From Clostridiales bacterium CHKCI001 (GTDB taxonomy: Bacteria; Bacillota; Clostridia; Lachnospirales; Lachnospiraceae): 64,000 bases of DNA. Shown piece by piece: positions 1-8,501 of this stretch. Where the stretch lies: positions 62,001 through 126,000 of the forward strand of contig FCNS01000038.1 of the NCBI GenBank assembly GCA_900045905.1, written 5' to 3'. The notes beneath the pieces were generated by a model. It made no database searches. It had not been told where the DNA came from and saw only the letters and a program-made list of their open reading frames with translations. The first letter of the stretch is position 1. Each line of letters opens with the position of its first letter. Both the position numbers and the translations under genes were made by a program.

Positions 1-2
1 TG

Positions 3-1496
3 ACAAAGCCAACTGAGATGTTATATCTTTGCTATAGCAGACTTGATCGAGAAGGAAAAGCAATCCGACCTTCTTATCTAATCTCTACAGTTAAGAGACT
101 TTTTCCAAACTTAAAGGAAGAAATTGCAGAACAAAAGATAAGTGGAATTCAAAGTTTGCAAAAACCTGAAAATAGTTTTGGCGTTTTGATTCAAGGGCTT
201 CATCAATATTTAAATGGAGAAGAATGTACCTGGTGGGAAGAGTTGTATAGCTGGTATCGAAGGAATCCAAGTTATGAAAAAAAGATGGAACAAATTTTGG
301 ATGCGGCATTTTATGGCTATAAAAAAGAGATGATTTCCAAAACAATTGCGAAACGTCTTTTTTGGGAAACTCCGATGAATCATGTTACACGTTTAGAGAT
401 GTTTGCCTCTTGTGCTTATGCTCATTTTCTGGCATATGGGCTGAATTTAGAACCAAGAGTTCAGTATCAGCTCGCAGCAGTGGATTATGGGAACATTTTT
501 CATCGTTCAATCGAGTATTTCTTTGGAAAGGTAAAAGAAAAGCAGCTGGATTGGACACAATTAAATGTATCTCAGCGAATACAGACCGTGAATGAGTGTG
601 TGCAAGAAGTTGCAAAGGATTATGGTAATACTATTTTGCAAAGTTCTGCCAGAAATCAGTATTTAGTACAGCGTTTGCAGCGAATGACCGATCGGACGGT
701 TTGGGCATTGGCAGAACAGTGGAAAGATGGGAACTTTGAACAGTCGTTAAGTGAAGCTGGATTTACATCGAGTGATGAATTAGAAGGAATGAAGCTGCCA
801 TTGGAGGAAGGAGTTACGATGGCATTACAAGGGCGAATTGATCGAGTCGATGTAGCAGAAGATGAGGAAAATGTCTATGTAAAAGTTATTGATTATAAAT
901 CGGGAAGTACCGATTTTGATTTAACGAAAATCTATCATGGACTTCAGCTTCAATTGATTATTTATCTGGAAGCTGCATTAGAAATGGAGAAAAAGAAACA
1001 TCCAGATAAGACGATTGTTCCAGCTGGAATCTATTATTATCATATCAAAGATCCAATTGTAGAACAAGACAATCCAGAAGATAAACAAGCGGTACAAAAG
1101 GCGGTAAAAAGAGAACTTAGAATGGACGGGTTAACAAACTCCGATCCAGAAATTTTAGATCGTATTGATCATTCAGGTAATAAAAAATCAGAAATTGTCA
1201 AAAATCTGGAACGAAGAGAGGATGGGAAAGCAACAAGCCGTTCTATGGTGGCAGACTGTAACCAGATGAAACAGCTTTGTCAATTTGGATTAAAAAAGGC
1301 GACACAGCTTGGAAAAGAAATGCTTTCTGGGAATATAGCAATCAATCCTTATGAATATAAAAAGACAAATTCTTGTGAATACTGTGAGTTTAAATCGATC
1401 TGTGGGTTTGACAGCCGTCTCGAAGGATTTGGATATCGAAGATTACAAAAGATGAAGCCAGAAGAACTATGGGAGGCTTTAAAAAAGAACAAATAA
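3..1496 (+). CDS. addB: AddB, ATP-dependent helicase/nuclease subunit B (C-terminal part)
   Basis: AddB is the subunit of the AddAB recombination helicase-nuclease that carries a RecB-type nuclease and an iron-sulphur cluster. The reading frame is open to the left edge, so the start lies outside the window and about 497 codons are visible. Counting from the Met codon at position 18, the nuclease core is seen as GNIFHRS (His162), QGRIDRVD and VIDYKSG (around 292-294). The four Cys of the 4Fe-4S staple are at 132 (ASCAYAHF) and at 453, 456 and 462 (CEYCEFKSICGFD). This is the normal AddB C-terminus. The helicase partner addA, usually immediately downstream, is absent: a terminator and non-coding DNA follow. 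The family call is secure. Confidence 0.93.
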   Translation, partial: TKPTEMLYLCYSRLDREGKAIRPSYLISTVKRLFPNLKEEIAEQKISGIQSLQKPENSFGVLIQGLHQYLNGEECTWWEELYSWYRRNPSYEKKMEQILDAAFYGYKKEMISKTIAKRLFWETPMNHVTRLEMFASCAYAHFLAYGLNLEPRVQYQLAAVDYGNIFHRSIEYFFGKVKEKQLDWTQLNVSQRIQTVNECVQEVAKDYGNTILQSSARNQYLVQRLQRMTDRTVWALAEQWKDGNFEQSLSEAGFTSSDELEGMKLPLEEGVTMALQGRIDRVDVAEDEENVYVKVIDYKSGSTDFDLTKIYHGLQLQLIIYLEAALEMEKKKHPDKTIVPAGIYYYHIKDPIVEQDNPEDKQAVQKAVKRELRMDGLTNSDPEILDRIDHSGNKKSEIVKNLERREDGKATSRSMVADCNQMKQLCQFGLKKATQLGKEMLSGNIAINPYEYKKTNSCEYCEFKSICGFDSRLEGFGYRRLQKMKPEELWEALKKNK

Positions 1497-1542
1497 ATTA
1501 TATGTAAAAAATATTTCATTGATTTTTGTTTGTAGAAAAATA

Positions 1543-1590
1543 GGAAGTTTTCTGAAACTAGTCCAATATCGGAAAACTTCCCTTTACTTT
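1543..1590 (+). terminator. Terminator after addB
   Basis: A perfect 10-bp stem (GGAAGTTTTC at 1543-1552 with GAAAACTTCC at 1572-1581) is followed by a T-rich run. It lies 46 bp after the addB stop and fits intrinsic termination of that gene. Confidence 0.7.
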
Positions 1591-1611
1591 ATAATTGAGT
1601 TTTTATATAAT
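1583..1611 (+). promoter_or_regulatory. Possible sigma-A promoter of first small RNA
   Basis: TTTACT (1583-1588), a 17-bp spacer and TATAAT (1606-1611). No protein gene follows, so it probably drives the small RNA candidate ending at the hairpin near 1760. The -35 is only a partial match and overlaps the addB terminator tail. Confidence 0.45.
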
Positions 1612-1617
1612 AAAGAA

Positions 1618-1764
1618 TGTATAAGTGAAGGAGAAATTCTGAAGCTTAAGTTAAGTTGTTAAGTTTGAAGCAGTTTAACAAAAAATAAGGACCTTTCAAA
1701 ATTCTAATGAATTGAATAAAGTAAGCACACAGAAGGCCTCTCCCTCTGTGTGCTTACTTTGAAT
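1618..1764 (+). ncRNA. Candidate small RNA 1 with C-rich terminator loop
   Basis: A roughly 145-nt interval without coding sequence between a plausible promoter and a strong hairpin. The 3' hairpin has a perfect 15-bp stem (1718-1732 with 1746-1760) and a 13-nt loop containing CCTCTCC. Inside the interval, TTGTTAA pairs with TTAACAA and AATTC with GAATT. The loop resembles that of the next candidate. No known family was recognised; the call rests on promoter-structure-terminator layout only. Confidence 0.4.
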
Positions 1765-1850
1765 TAATCATTATATTGGAAAAGAAAAAAGGAAGTATTT
1801 ATAAAAATTAATAGTAATAGATTTGTAAGAAAATTGTAATAATATAACAC

Positions 1851-1879
1851 TTGAATGATAAATAAAAAACAGCTATAAT
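1851..1879 (+). promoter_or_regulatory. Strong sigma-A promoter of second small RNA
   Basis: TTGAAT (1851-1856), exactly 17 bp, then a consensus TATAAT (1874-1879). Predicted start is near 1886, where a perfect 11-bp RNA hairpin begins. No protein gene lies downstream on this strand before the terminator at 2060. Confidence 0.65.
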
Positions 1880-1885
1880 AAAAAT

Positions 1886-2066
1886 ACAAAGAAAATTTAG
1901 TTTGAATTCTAAAAATAGAAAAAATAGTGCTATTTTCTTTGTGTAGATAAAAGAAAGATAATTTTCCATGAAGATACATGAAAAGTGTTTGGATTTATCT
2001 AAAATAATTGTTTCACATCATTATAAATGAGCAGGCAGAAACTCTCTCCATCTGCCTGCTTATTTT
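1886..2066 (+). ncRNA. Candidate structured small RNA 2 (about 180 nt)
   Basis: Starts at a strong promoter and is almost fully structured. A perfect 11-bp stem pairs 1886-1896 with 1932-1942. An 8-bp stem pairs 1944-1951 (TAGATAAA) with 1994-2001 (TTTATCTA) and encloses an inner hairpin near 1961-1985. A terminator stem of 10 bp (2030-2039 with 2051-2060) with a CTCTCTCC loop is followed by TATTTTT. There is no convincing reading frame. It may be a trans-acting small RNA with a C-rich loop; a 6S-like RNA of similar size is an alternative I cannot confirm. Confidence 0.5.
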
Positions 2067-2075
2067 TGTATAAAA

Positions 2076-2116
2076 TAAGCCAAATGAGAATCTATTTATT
2101 CTCATTTGGCTTATGA
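2076..2116 (-). terminator. argG: argG terminator (bidirectional)
   Basis: A long inverted repeat, AAGCCAAATGAGAAT with ATTCTCATTTGGCTT, lies just past the argG stop on the minus strand. It could also stop leftover transcription of the small RNA from the other side. Confidence 0.75.
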
Positions 2117-2133
2117 GTAAAGCGTTCAAAGTT

Positions 2134-3357
2134 TTATTTATTTTTTTCAATTTCTGCCATCTTCATTGCACGAACCTTTAAGGAAAGTCCAAACAGATTG
2201 ATGAATCCTTCTGCATCATGATGATCGTATAAATCACCTGTTGTGAAAGATGCAATGCTTTCATTATATAAGCTGTATGGAGAAGTTGTTCCCTGTTTAA
2301 TGATGTTACCCTTATATAACTTCATTTTAACTTCGCCTGTAACATATTCTTGGGTAGAAGTGATGAATGCCTGTAATGCATCACAGAGTGGTGTGAACCA
2401 TTTTCCTTCATATACTAAGTCTGCAAAACGATTGTCAATTGTTTTCTTAAATGCCATTGTGTCACGGTCTAATACGAGTTCTTCTAATTGCTGATGAGCT
2501 TCGATTAAGATTGTTCCGCCTGGTGTTTCATATACCCCACGGGACTTCATTCCTACTACACGGTTTTCTACGATATCGCAAATACCAATGCCATGTTTTC
2601 CGCCAAGTGCATTTAAGTCCTTTACAATATCAGAAACTTTTTTCTTTTCTCCATTAATGGCTACAGGAACACCTTTTTCAAATGTTAAGGAGATAATTTC
2701 GCCTTCTTCTGGAGCTTTTTCTGGAGTTACACCTAATACTAATAAGTGGTCATAGTTAGGAGCCTGTGCAGGATCTTCCAATTCCAAACCTTCATGGCTG
2801 ATATGCCATAAGTTACGGTCACGGCTGTAGCTGGAATCTGCGGAGAATGGAAGGTCAATTCCATGTTGCTTGCAGTACTCAATTTCTTCCTCACGGGAAC
2901 TCATACCCCATGTTTCATTGCATCTCCAAGGTGCAATAATCTTTAAGTCTGGAGCTAATGCTTTAATTCCTAATTCAAAACGAACTTGGTCATTACCCTT
3001 ACCAGTAGCACCATGACAAATAGCAACAGCACCTTCTTTTCTTGCCACTTCTACTAGTTTTTTAGCGATTAATGGACGAGCCATAGAAGTTCCTAATAAA
3101 TATTTATTTTCATAAACGGCATTTGCTTGAACACATGGAACCACATATTCGTCACAGAATTCATCTACAACGTCTAATACATATAATTTTTCAGCACCAG
3201 ATAATTTTGCTCTTTCTTCTAAACCGTCTAATTCGTTTCCTTGTCCAACATCAATACAACAGCAAATGACATCATAATTATAGTTTTCCTTTAACCAAGG
3301 AATAATGGCTGTTGTGTCCAATCCGCCTGAATATGCTAATACAACTTTTTCTTTCAT
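2134..3357 (-). CDS. argG: Argininosuccinate synthase
   Basis: ArgG joins citrulline and aspartate using ATP to give argininosuccinate, the penultimate step of arginine synthesis in the cytoplasm. The 407-residue product has the usual length. The PP-loop SGGLDTT is at residues 10-16, and ATGKGNDQVRFELG and IAPWR segments typical of the family follow. An upstream in-frame ATG would add eight residues, but AGGAGG sits 9 nt before the ATG ending at 3357, so that start is chosen. It is transcribed divergently from argCJBD, about 640 bp away. No argH or argF is visible in the window. Confidence 0.97.
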   Translation of the reverse strand: MKEKVVLAYSGGLDTTAIIPWLKENYNYDVICCCIDVGQGNELDGLEERAKLSGAEKLYVLDVVDEFCDEYVVPCVQANAVYENKYLLGTSMARPLIAKKLVEVARKEGAVAICHGATGKGNDQVRFELGIKALAPDLKIIAPWRCNETWGMSSREEEIEYCKQHGIDLPFSADSSYSRDRNLWHISHEGLELEDPAQAPNYDHLLVLGVTPEKAPEEGEIISLTFEKGVPVAINGEKKKVSDIVKDLNALGGKHGIGICDIVENRVVGMKSRGVYETPGGTILIEAHQQLEELVLDRDTMAFKKTIDNRFADLVYEGKWFTPLCDALQAFITSTQEYVTGEVKMKLYKGNIIKQGTTSPYSLYNESIASFTTGDLYDHHDAEGFINLFGLSLKVRAMKMAEIEKNK

Positions 3358-3420
3358 AATTACTTTACCTCCTAATGTCATAACTAGTGTTATGCATCTT
3401 CCTATTTTTAAAACAATTCT

Positions 3421-3449
3421 ATTTTATTTCCTTTTAAAGAAGGTGTCAA
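3421..3449 (-). promoter_or_regulatory. argG: argG sigma-A promoter
   Basis: On the minus strand: TTGACA (3444-3449), 17-bp spacer, TAAAAT (3421-3426). This is a near-consensus promoter about 65 bp upstream of the argG start. An AGATGCATAAC half-site-like sequence lies in the leader and might bind ArgR. Confidence 0.75.
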
Positions 3450-3470
3450 TCGAATATTGGCATCTTATTT

Positions 3471-3670
3471 TATCTCATAGGAAATAATATTCTAAATTAA
3501 AGCGTTAAAGTAACGATCCTATGAGATAAAAAGCACTCCATGCAGGATGCACACTCGCATGTAGGGAAATTGTTGCTTCTCAACCATGCTCGGCGCACAA
3601 AGTGTGCAAGACCCTCATGAGTGAGGGGGGGGAGAGCTGAAGTGGGGTTGCCCACTTTGTTTTGTATCAG
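3471..3670. repeat. Dispersed palindromic repeat, copy 1
   Basis: This stretch, flanked by an inverted ATCTCATAGGA/TCCTATGAGAT pair, matches a second copy at 17547-17679 almost base for base from CCTATGAGAT through GCTCGGCGCACAAAGTG and again near CACTTTGT and ATCAG. This copy has a longer first loop and a roughly 40-bp GC-rich insert (around 3608-3645). It holds no reading frame and is richer in GC than the surroundings. It may be a REP- or MITE-like element. Together with the flanking regulatory DNA it fills the argG-argC gap. Confidence 0.75.
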
Positions 3671-3778
3671 TGGAAAGGAAGGGGCTTTCTTTTTTGCTTC
3701 TTTCCTGCTGACATTTCATACTATACAACATTGAGGAGGAGATTGCAAGTAGAAAAAACAAAAAAAATTAAAAAATAG

Positions 3779-3807
3779 TTGCATATTATGCACAAAAGAT
3801 GTATCAT
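3779..3807 (+). promoter_or_regulatory. argC: argC operon promoter with overlapping ARG-box-like palindrome
   Basis: TTGCAT (3779-3784), 17 bp, TATCAT (3802-3807). The -35 lies in a perfect palindrome TGCATATTATGCA (3780-3792) that resembles the ArgR operator consensus; further AT-rich TGAATATAAT and ATGCATAATTTATA elements lie at 3832-3865. The arrangement suggests ArgR-arginine repression of argCJBD. Operator identity is inferred from resemblance. Confidence 0.6.
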
Positions 3808-3997
3808 ATATGAATAAAATAGCAGGATTTAATGAATATAATCAATAATAATGCATAATTTATAAAAGTAGAAAGAATGAAAATCCTGGAAAGGCTGTAC
3901 AAAGCAGAAAACAAGAGTTAAAATAGCCAAGGAAAATTCAAATAAAATTTAGGATTTTCTAAGCTGTTACAGATTATGAAAAAAGGAAGAGGAGATT

Positions 3998-5038
3998 ATG
4001 ATTAAAGTAGGAATTATTGGATCAACTGGTTATGCAGGAAATGAATTGGTTCGTCTTTTGCTTCAGCATAAAGACACTGAAATTATATGGTATGGTTCTA
4101 GAAGTTATATTGAGGAAAGATATGCGTCGGTTTATCGCAATATGTTTCAATTAGTGGATGCAACATGTCTGGATGACAATATGGAAGCACTTGCAGAGCA
4201 GGCGGATGTAATCTTTACTGCAACGCCACAAGGGCTTTGTGCATCATTAGTAACAGAAGATATTTTAAACCAGACAAAAATTATAGATTTAAGTGCAGAT
4301 TTTCGTATTAAAGATGTAGAAATTTATGAAGCTTGGTATGGGATCAAACATAAGAGTCCTCAATTTATTAAAGAGGCTGTTTATGGACTTTGTGAGATAA
4401 ATCGGGAACAGGTAAGAAATGCTCGAATTGTTGCAAATCCGGGCTGTTACCCGACTTGTACAACACTTTCTATTTATCCATTATTAAAGGAAGGTTTGAT
4501 TGATCCAAATACGATTATTGTAGATGCAAAGTCTGGTACGTCGGGTGCAGGACGAGGTGCGAAGGTCAATAATTTGTATTGTGAAGTCAATGAAAATATA
4601 AAAGCATATGGAGTGGGGACACATCGTCATACTCCTGAAATTGAAGAACAACTTGGATATGCGGCAGGTACAAAGGTTACGATTAACTTTACCCCTCATT
4701 TGGTACCAATGAATCGTGGAATTTTAATTACAGCCTATGCTTCCTTGACAAAAAAGGTTACATACGAAGAGATAAAAGCAGTTTATGATAACTATTATAA
4801 GACGGAACCATTTGTCCGTGTGTTAGAAAAAGATGTACCACCAGAGACACGCTGGGTAGAGGGAAGTAACTATGTAGATGTAAACTTTAAAATTGATCCA
4901 AGAACCAATCGTATTATTATGATGGGAGCGATGGACAATCTTGTAAAAGGAGCGGCAGGTCAGGCAGTTCAGAACATGAATTTAATGTTTGGACTTCCAG
5001 AAACACAGGGATTAGAACAAGTTCCAATGTTTCCATAA
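3998..5038 (+). CDS. argC: N-acetyl-gamma-glutamyl-phosphate reductase
   Basis: ArgC reduces N-acetylglutamyl phosphate with NADPH to the semialdehyde, the third step of arginine synthesis. The 346-residue protein begins with a Rossmann motif, GIIGSTGYAG (residues 5-14). The catalytic Cys150 is in ANPGCYPT, and the THRHTPEIEEQ and TPHLVPMNRGI segments are typical. The start has an AGGAAGAGGAG ribosome site. It is first in an operon with argJ 17 bp downstream, then argB and argD. Confidence 0.97.
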   Translation: MIKVGIIGSTGYAGNELVRLLLQHKDTEIIWYGSRSYIEERYASVYRNMFQLVDATCLDDNMEALAEQADVIFTATPQGLCASLVTEDILNQTKIIDLSADFRIKDVEIYEAWYGIKHKSPQFIKEAVYGLCEINREQVRNARIVANPGCYPTCTTLSIYPLLKEGLIDPNTIIVDAKSGTSGAGRGAKVNNLYCEVNENIKAYGVGTHRHTPEIEEQLGYAAGTKVTINFTPHLVPMNRGILITAYASLTKKVTYEEIKAVYDNYYKTEPFVRVLEKDVPPETRWVEGSNYVDVNFKIDPRTNRIIMMGAMDNLVKGAAGQAVQNMNLMFGLPETQGLEQVPMFP

Positions 5039-5055
5039 AAGAGAGGAGAGTAATT

Positions 5056-6279
5056 ATGAAACGGATTGATGGAGGTGTAACAGCACCACAGGGCTTTTTG
5101 GCAGCAGGATGTGCAGCTGGGATTAAAGCAGAAGAAAAAAAAGATATGGCTTTAGTATATAGTAATGTTCCATGTAATGGAGCAGGTGTATTTACAACAA
5201 ATGTAGTAAAAGCGGCTCCCGTAAAATGGGATAAATTCGTTGTAGAAGAGGCGAATTATGTGCAGGCAGTTGTAATTAATAGCGGAGTAGCAAATGCATG
5301 TACAGGAGAAGAAGGATATCAATACTGTGTTGATATGGCACAGGAAGTTGGAATCGAGTTGAATCTTCCAACCCATACCGTATTGGTTGCTTCGACTGGA
5401 GTGATTGGACGTCAGCTTCCAATGGACAAAATTAAAGAGGGAATCCATACGTTAGTTCCAATGCTTGGAGATACAAGAGAACATGCATTGCAGGCAGCAG
5501 AAGCGATTATGACCACGGATACGAAATCAAAAGAAGTCGCAGTGGAGACAGAAATCGATGGTAAAATGGTTACAGTAGCAGGTATGTGTAAAGGTTCAGG
5601 TATGATTCATCCAAATATGGCTACGATGCTTTGCTTTGTAACGACAGATGCTGCTATTTCTCATAAAATGCTGCAAAAAGCATTGAGTGAAGATGTGGTG
5701 GATACATTTAATATGATTTCTGTTGATGGAGATACTTCCACGAATGATAGTGTATTAGTGTTGGCAAATGGTCTGGCAGAGAATTCAGAGATTACAGAAG
5801 AAGGCGAAGATTATAATAAGTTCTGCGAAGCATTACATGAAGTAATGACAGAGCTTTCTAAAAAGATTGCAGGAGACGGAGAAGGTTGTACCTGTCTGTT
5901 TGAAGTGACAGTTAATGGTGCTGAAACGAAAGAACAGGCGAGAACGTTAGCAAAATCCATTGTATGTTCCAATTTGACAAAAGCAGCTATTTTTGGCCAT
6001 GATGCAAACTGGGGAAGAATCCTCTGCGCAATGGGATATTCTGGAGTACAGTTTGATCCAGAGAAGGTGGATATCTATTTTAAGAGTAAGGCTGGAAATC
6101 TGAAAATTGTAGAGAATGGAGTCGATACTGGATACAGCGAAGAAAAGGCAACCGAAATTTTATCACAGGAAGAAGTAACTGCAATTGCAGATATAAAAAT
6201 GGGAACAGAAACTGCAACCGCATGGGGCTGTGATTTAACTTACGACTATGTAAAAATTAATGGAGATTATAGGAGCTAA
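5056..6279 (+). CDS. argJ: Bifunctional glutamate N-acetyltransferase/amino-acid acetyltransferase ArgJ
   Basis: ArgJ moves the acetyl group from N-acetylornithine to glutamate, recycling acetyl groups; many versions also use acetyl-CoA. The 407-residue proenzyme contains the self-cleavage site KGSGMIHPNMATML, which splits before the nucleophile Thr190 to give alpha and beta chains. Length and motif match the family. The ribosome site is GAGAGGAGAG, unusually rich in GGAGAG, which is complementary to the C-rich loops of the small RNA candidates at 1.6-2.1 kb. Second gene of the operon. Confidence 0.96.
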   Translation: MKRIDGGVTAPQGFLAAGCAAGIKAEEKKDMALVYSNVPCNGAGVFTTNVVKAAPVKWDKFVVEEANYVQAVVINSGVANACTGEEGYQYCVDMAQEVGIELNLPTHTVLVASTGVIGRQLPMDKIKEGIHTLVPMLGDTREHALQAAEAIMTTDTKSKEVAVETEIDGKMVTVAGMCKGSGMIHPNMATMLCFVTTDAAISHKMLQKALSEDVVDTFNMISVDGDTSTNDSVLVLANGLAENSEITEEGEDYNKFCEALHEVMTELSKKIAGDGEGCTCLFEVTVNGAETKEQARTLAKSIVCSNLTKAAIFGHDANWGRILCAMGYSGVQFDPEKVDIYFKSKAGNLKIVENGVDTGYSEEKATEILSQEEVTAIADIKMGTETATAWGCDLTYDYVKINGDYRS

Positions 6280-6339
6280 TAAGTACATCACTATGATTAT
6301 TAAGTGAATATAAGTGAGAAAGAGGAGAGAAAAAATATT

Positions 6340-7239
6340 ATGCAGTTTGATCAAAAAATTATGGAAAAAGCAGCGACACTGATTGAAGCACTTCCATATA
6401 TTCAGCGTTTTAATCGTAAAATTATTGTAGTGAAATATGGCGGAAGTGCCATGGCAGATGAGGAATTAAAAAAGAATGTTATTAAAGATGTAGTATTACT
6501 AAAATTAGTAGGATTTAAACCAATTATTGTACATGGAGGGGGAAAGGAAATTAGTAAATGGGTGACAAAGACAGGGATGGAGCCTCATTTTGTGAATGGC
6601 CTTCGTGTAACGGATGAACCAACCATGGAAATTGCAGAAATGGTTCTGAATCGGGTAAACAAGAGTCTTGTCTCCATGGTACATGAATTGGGTGTAAAGG
6701 CAGTTGGTATATCTGGTAAAGATGGTATGCTACTTCGTGTAGATAAAAAGTTATCAGATGGAAAAGACATTGGATTTGTTGGAGAAGTAAAAGAAGTCAA
6801 TCCTGAAATTATTTATGATTTGCTGGAAAAAGACTTTTTGCCAATTATCTGTCCAATTGGATTTGATGATGAATTTAACAGTTATAATATTAATGCAGAT
6901 GATGCGGCTTGTGCAATTGCTACAGCTGTACATGCAGAGAAATTGGCTTTCTTAACGGACGTAGAGGGGGTATATGCAAATCCATATGATTCTACTTCCC
7001 TGATTTCGGAATTAACGACAGATCAGATGGAAGAATTACTAAACAGTGGCAATGTTGGAGGTGGTATGCTTCCAAAGCTGAAAAATTGTTTGGATGCGGT
7101 GAATAATGGGGTTTCTCGTGTGCATATTATGGATGGCCGTATTGCACATTGTTTACTCTTGGAAATCTTTACAAATAGAGGTATTGGTACTGCAATTTTA
7201 AAAGATGGTGAGGAGAGATATTATCATGAAGAAAAGTAA
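6340..7239 (+). CDS. argB: Acetylglutamate kinase
   Basis: ArgB phosphorylates N-acetylglutamate and is often the arginine-feedback step. The 299-residue product shows VVKYGGSAM (Lys32 and the glycine loop), [13 protein letters not shown] and the late GGGMLPKL motif. A GTG 36 bp upstream is in frame but lacks a ribosome site; the ATG at 6340 follows GAGGAGAG and gives the usual N-terminus [21 protein letters not shown]. Its 3' end overlaps argD by 14 bp, suggesting translational coupling. Confidence 0.96.
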   Translation: MQFDQKIMEKAATLIEALPYIQRFNRKIIVVKYGGSAMADEELKKNVIKDVVLLKLVGFKPIIVHGGGKEISKWVTKTGMEPHFVNGLRVTDEPTMEIAEMVLNRVNKSLVSMVHELGVKAVGISGKDGMLLRVDKKLSDGKDIGFVGEVKEVNPEIIYDLLEKDFLPIICPIGFDDEFNSYNINADDAACAIATAVHAEKLAFLTDVEGVYANPYDSTSLISELTTDQMEELLNSGNVGGGMLPKLKNCLDAVNNGVSRVHIMDGRIAHCLLLEIFTNRGIGTAILKDGEERYYHEEK

Positions 7240-8413
7240 ACAAGCCTATATTGATGAGGCAGAACACGCATTATTACATACTTATAATCGTTTTCCAATT
7301 GTTCTGGATCATGGAGAGGGAGTTTATTTATATGATCTGGATGGAAAAAAATATTTAGACTTTGCAGCGGGAATTGCAGTATTTGCACTTGGATATCATT
7401 ATCCAGGTTATGATGAAGCAGTAAAAAATCAAGTTGATAAGTTGATTCATACGTCCAATTTGTTTTATAGTGTTCCAGTGGCAGAAGCAGCAGAGAAATT
7501 AAAAAAGGCATCAGGAATGGATCGTGTATTTTTTACGAATAGTGGAACCGAAGCAATTGAGGGGGCAATTAAATCTGCAAGAAAATATGCATGGTTAAAA
7601 GATGGAAAGCACGATCATGAGATTATTGCAATGAAGCATTCCTTCCATGGCAGAAGTATGGGAGCATTATCCGTAACTGGAAATGAACATTATCAAGAAC
7701 CATTTAAGCCAATGATTGGTGGGGTAAAGTTTGCAGAGTATAATGACTTAGATAGTGTAAGAGCATTGGTAAATGAAAAAACATGTGCGATCATTTTGGA
7801 AACATTACAGGGAGAAGGCGGAGTTTATGTTGCAGAAGAAGCATTTATAAAAGGATTGAGACAACTCTGTGATGAAAACGATATTTTATTGATCTGTGAT
7901 GAAATCCAATGTGGTATGGGACGTACGGGCAGTATGTTCTGTTATCAAAACTACAATATCTGTCCAGATATTGTTACAGTGGCAAAAGCACTTGGATGCG
8001 GCGTACCAATTGGAGCGTTTTTATGTACAGAGAAAGCAGCTTCCCTGACACCAGGAGATCATGGAACGACTTATGGAGGCAATCCTCTCGTTTGTGCTGC
8101 AGCGAGCAAGGTGCTGGATATTTTTGAACAGGATCATATTGTCGAACATGTTCAAGAAGTAGGAACTTACCTATATGAAGAGCTGGAGAAATTGACAGCA
8201 GAAACTGACAAGATTGTAGCACATCGAGGTATGGGACTGATACAAGGAATTGAGCTTAATGAGGCTCCAGGAACAGTAATTCAAAAAGCACAGGAAAAAG
8301 GATTAATTGTAATCTCTGCTGGAAATAATGTAATTCGTTTTGTTCCTCCGTTGATTATTCAAAAAGAGCATGTGGATAAAATGATTGCTATATTAAAGCA
8401 GTGTATAGAATAA
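7226..8413 (+). CDS. argD: Acetylornithine aminotransferase
   Basis: ArgD is a class-III PLP aminotransferase that converts N-acetylglutamate semialdehyde to N-acetylornithine. The 395-residue product has [12 protein letters not shown] (phosphate binding), [12 protein letters not shown] with the PLP-contacting Asp, and the Schiff-base Lys254 in [13 protein letters not shown]. An ATG 21 bp upstream is in frame, but GAGGAGAG precedes the ATG at 7226, which is chosen. It closes the argCJBD operon and is followed by a strong terminator. Confidence 0.96.
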   Translation: MKKSKQAYIDEAEHALLHTYNRFPIVLDHGEGVYLYDLDGKKYLDFAAGIAVFALGYHYPGYDEAVKNQVDKLIHTSNLFYSVPVAEAAEKLKKASGMDRVFFTNSGTEAIEGAIKSARKYAWLKDGKHDHEIIAMKHSFHGRSMGALSVTGNEHYQEPFKPMIGGVKFAEYNDLDSVRALVNEKTCAIILETLQGEGGVYVAEEAFIKGLRQLCDENDILLICDEIQCGMGRTGSMFCYQNYNICPDIVTVAKALGCGVPIGAFLCTEKAASLTPGDHGTTYGGNPLVCAAASKVLDIFEQDHIVEHVQEVGTYLYEELEKLTAETDKIVAHRGMGLIQGIELNEAPGTVIQKAQEKGLIVISAGNNVIRFVPPLIIQKEHVDKMIAILKQCIE

Positions 8414-8421
8414 TACCGTAG

Positions 8422-8462
8422 AAAGGTTATTACACAGAAAGGTTGTGTGATAACCTTTTTTG
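8422..8462 (+). terminator. argCJBD terminator
   Basis: AAAGGTTATTACACA (8422-8436) pairs with TGTGTGATAACCTTT from 8444, followed by a T run. It lies directly after the argD stop. Confidence 0.9.
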
Positions 8463-8480
8463 TTATCGTGATATGTAAAA
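8463..8480 (+). repeat. Recurrent 18-bp intergenic motif, copy 1
   Basis: TTATCGTGATATGTAAAA. The identical 18 bp occur on the minus strand at 45931-45948, and the first 14 bp recur at 10309-10322. The core TATCGTGATA is near-palindromic. All copies are intergenic. Confidence 0.5.
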
Positions 8481-8501
8481 AGAAGCTTCTGTGGAGGATT
8501 T

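Noticed and set aside
1764-1979. 71-codon minus-strand frame in the small-RNA region
   Set aside because: Composition is Phe/Leu/Tyr-rich from A-rich DNA on the other strand, with no ribosome site; overlaps the structured RNA.
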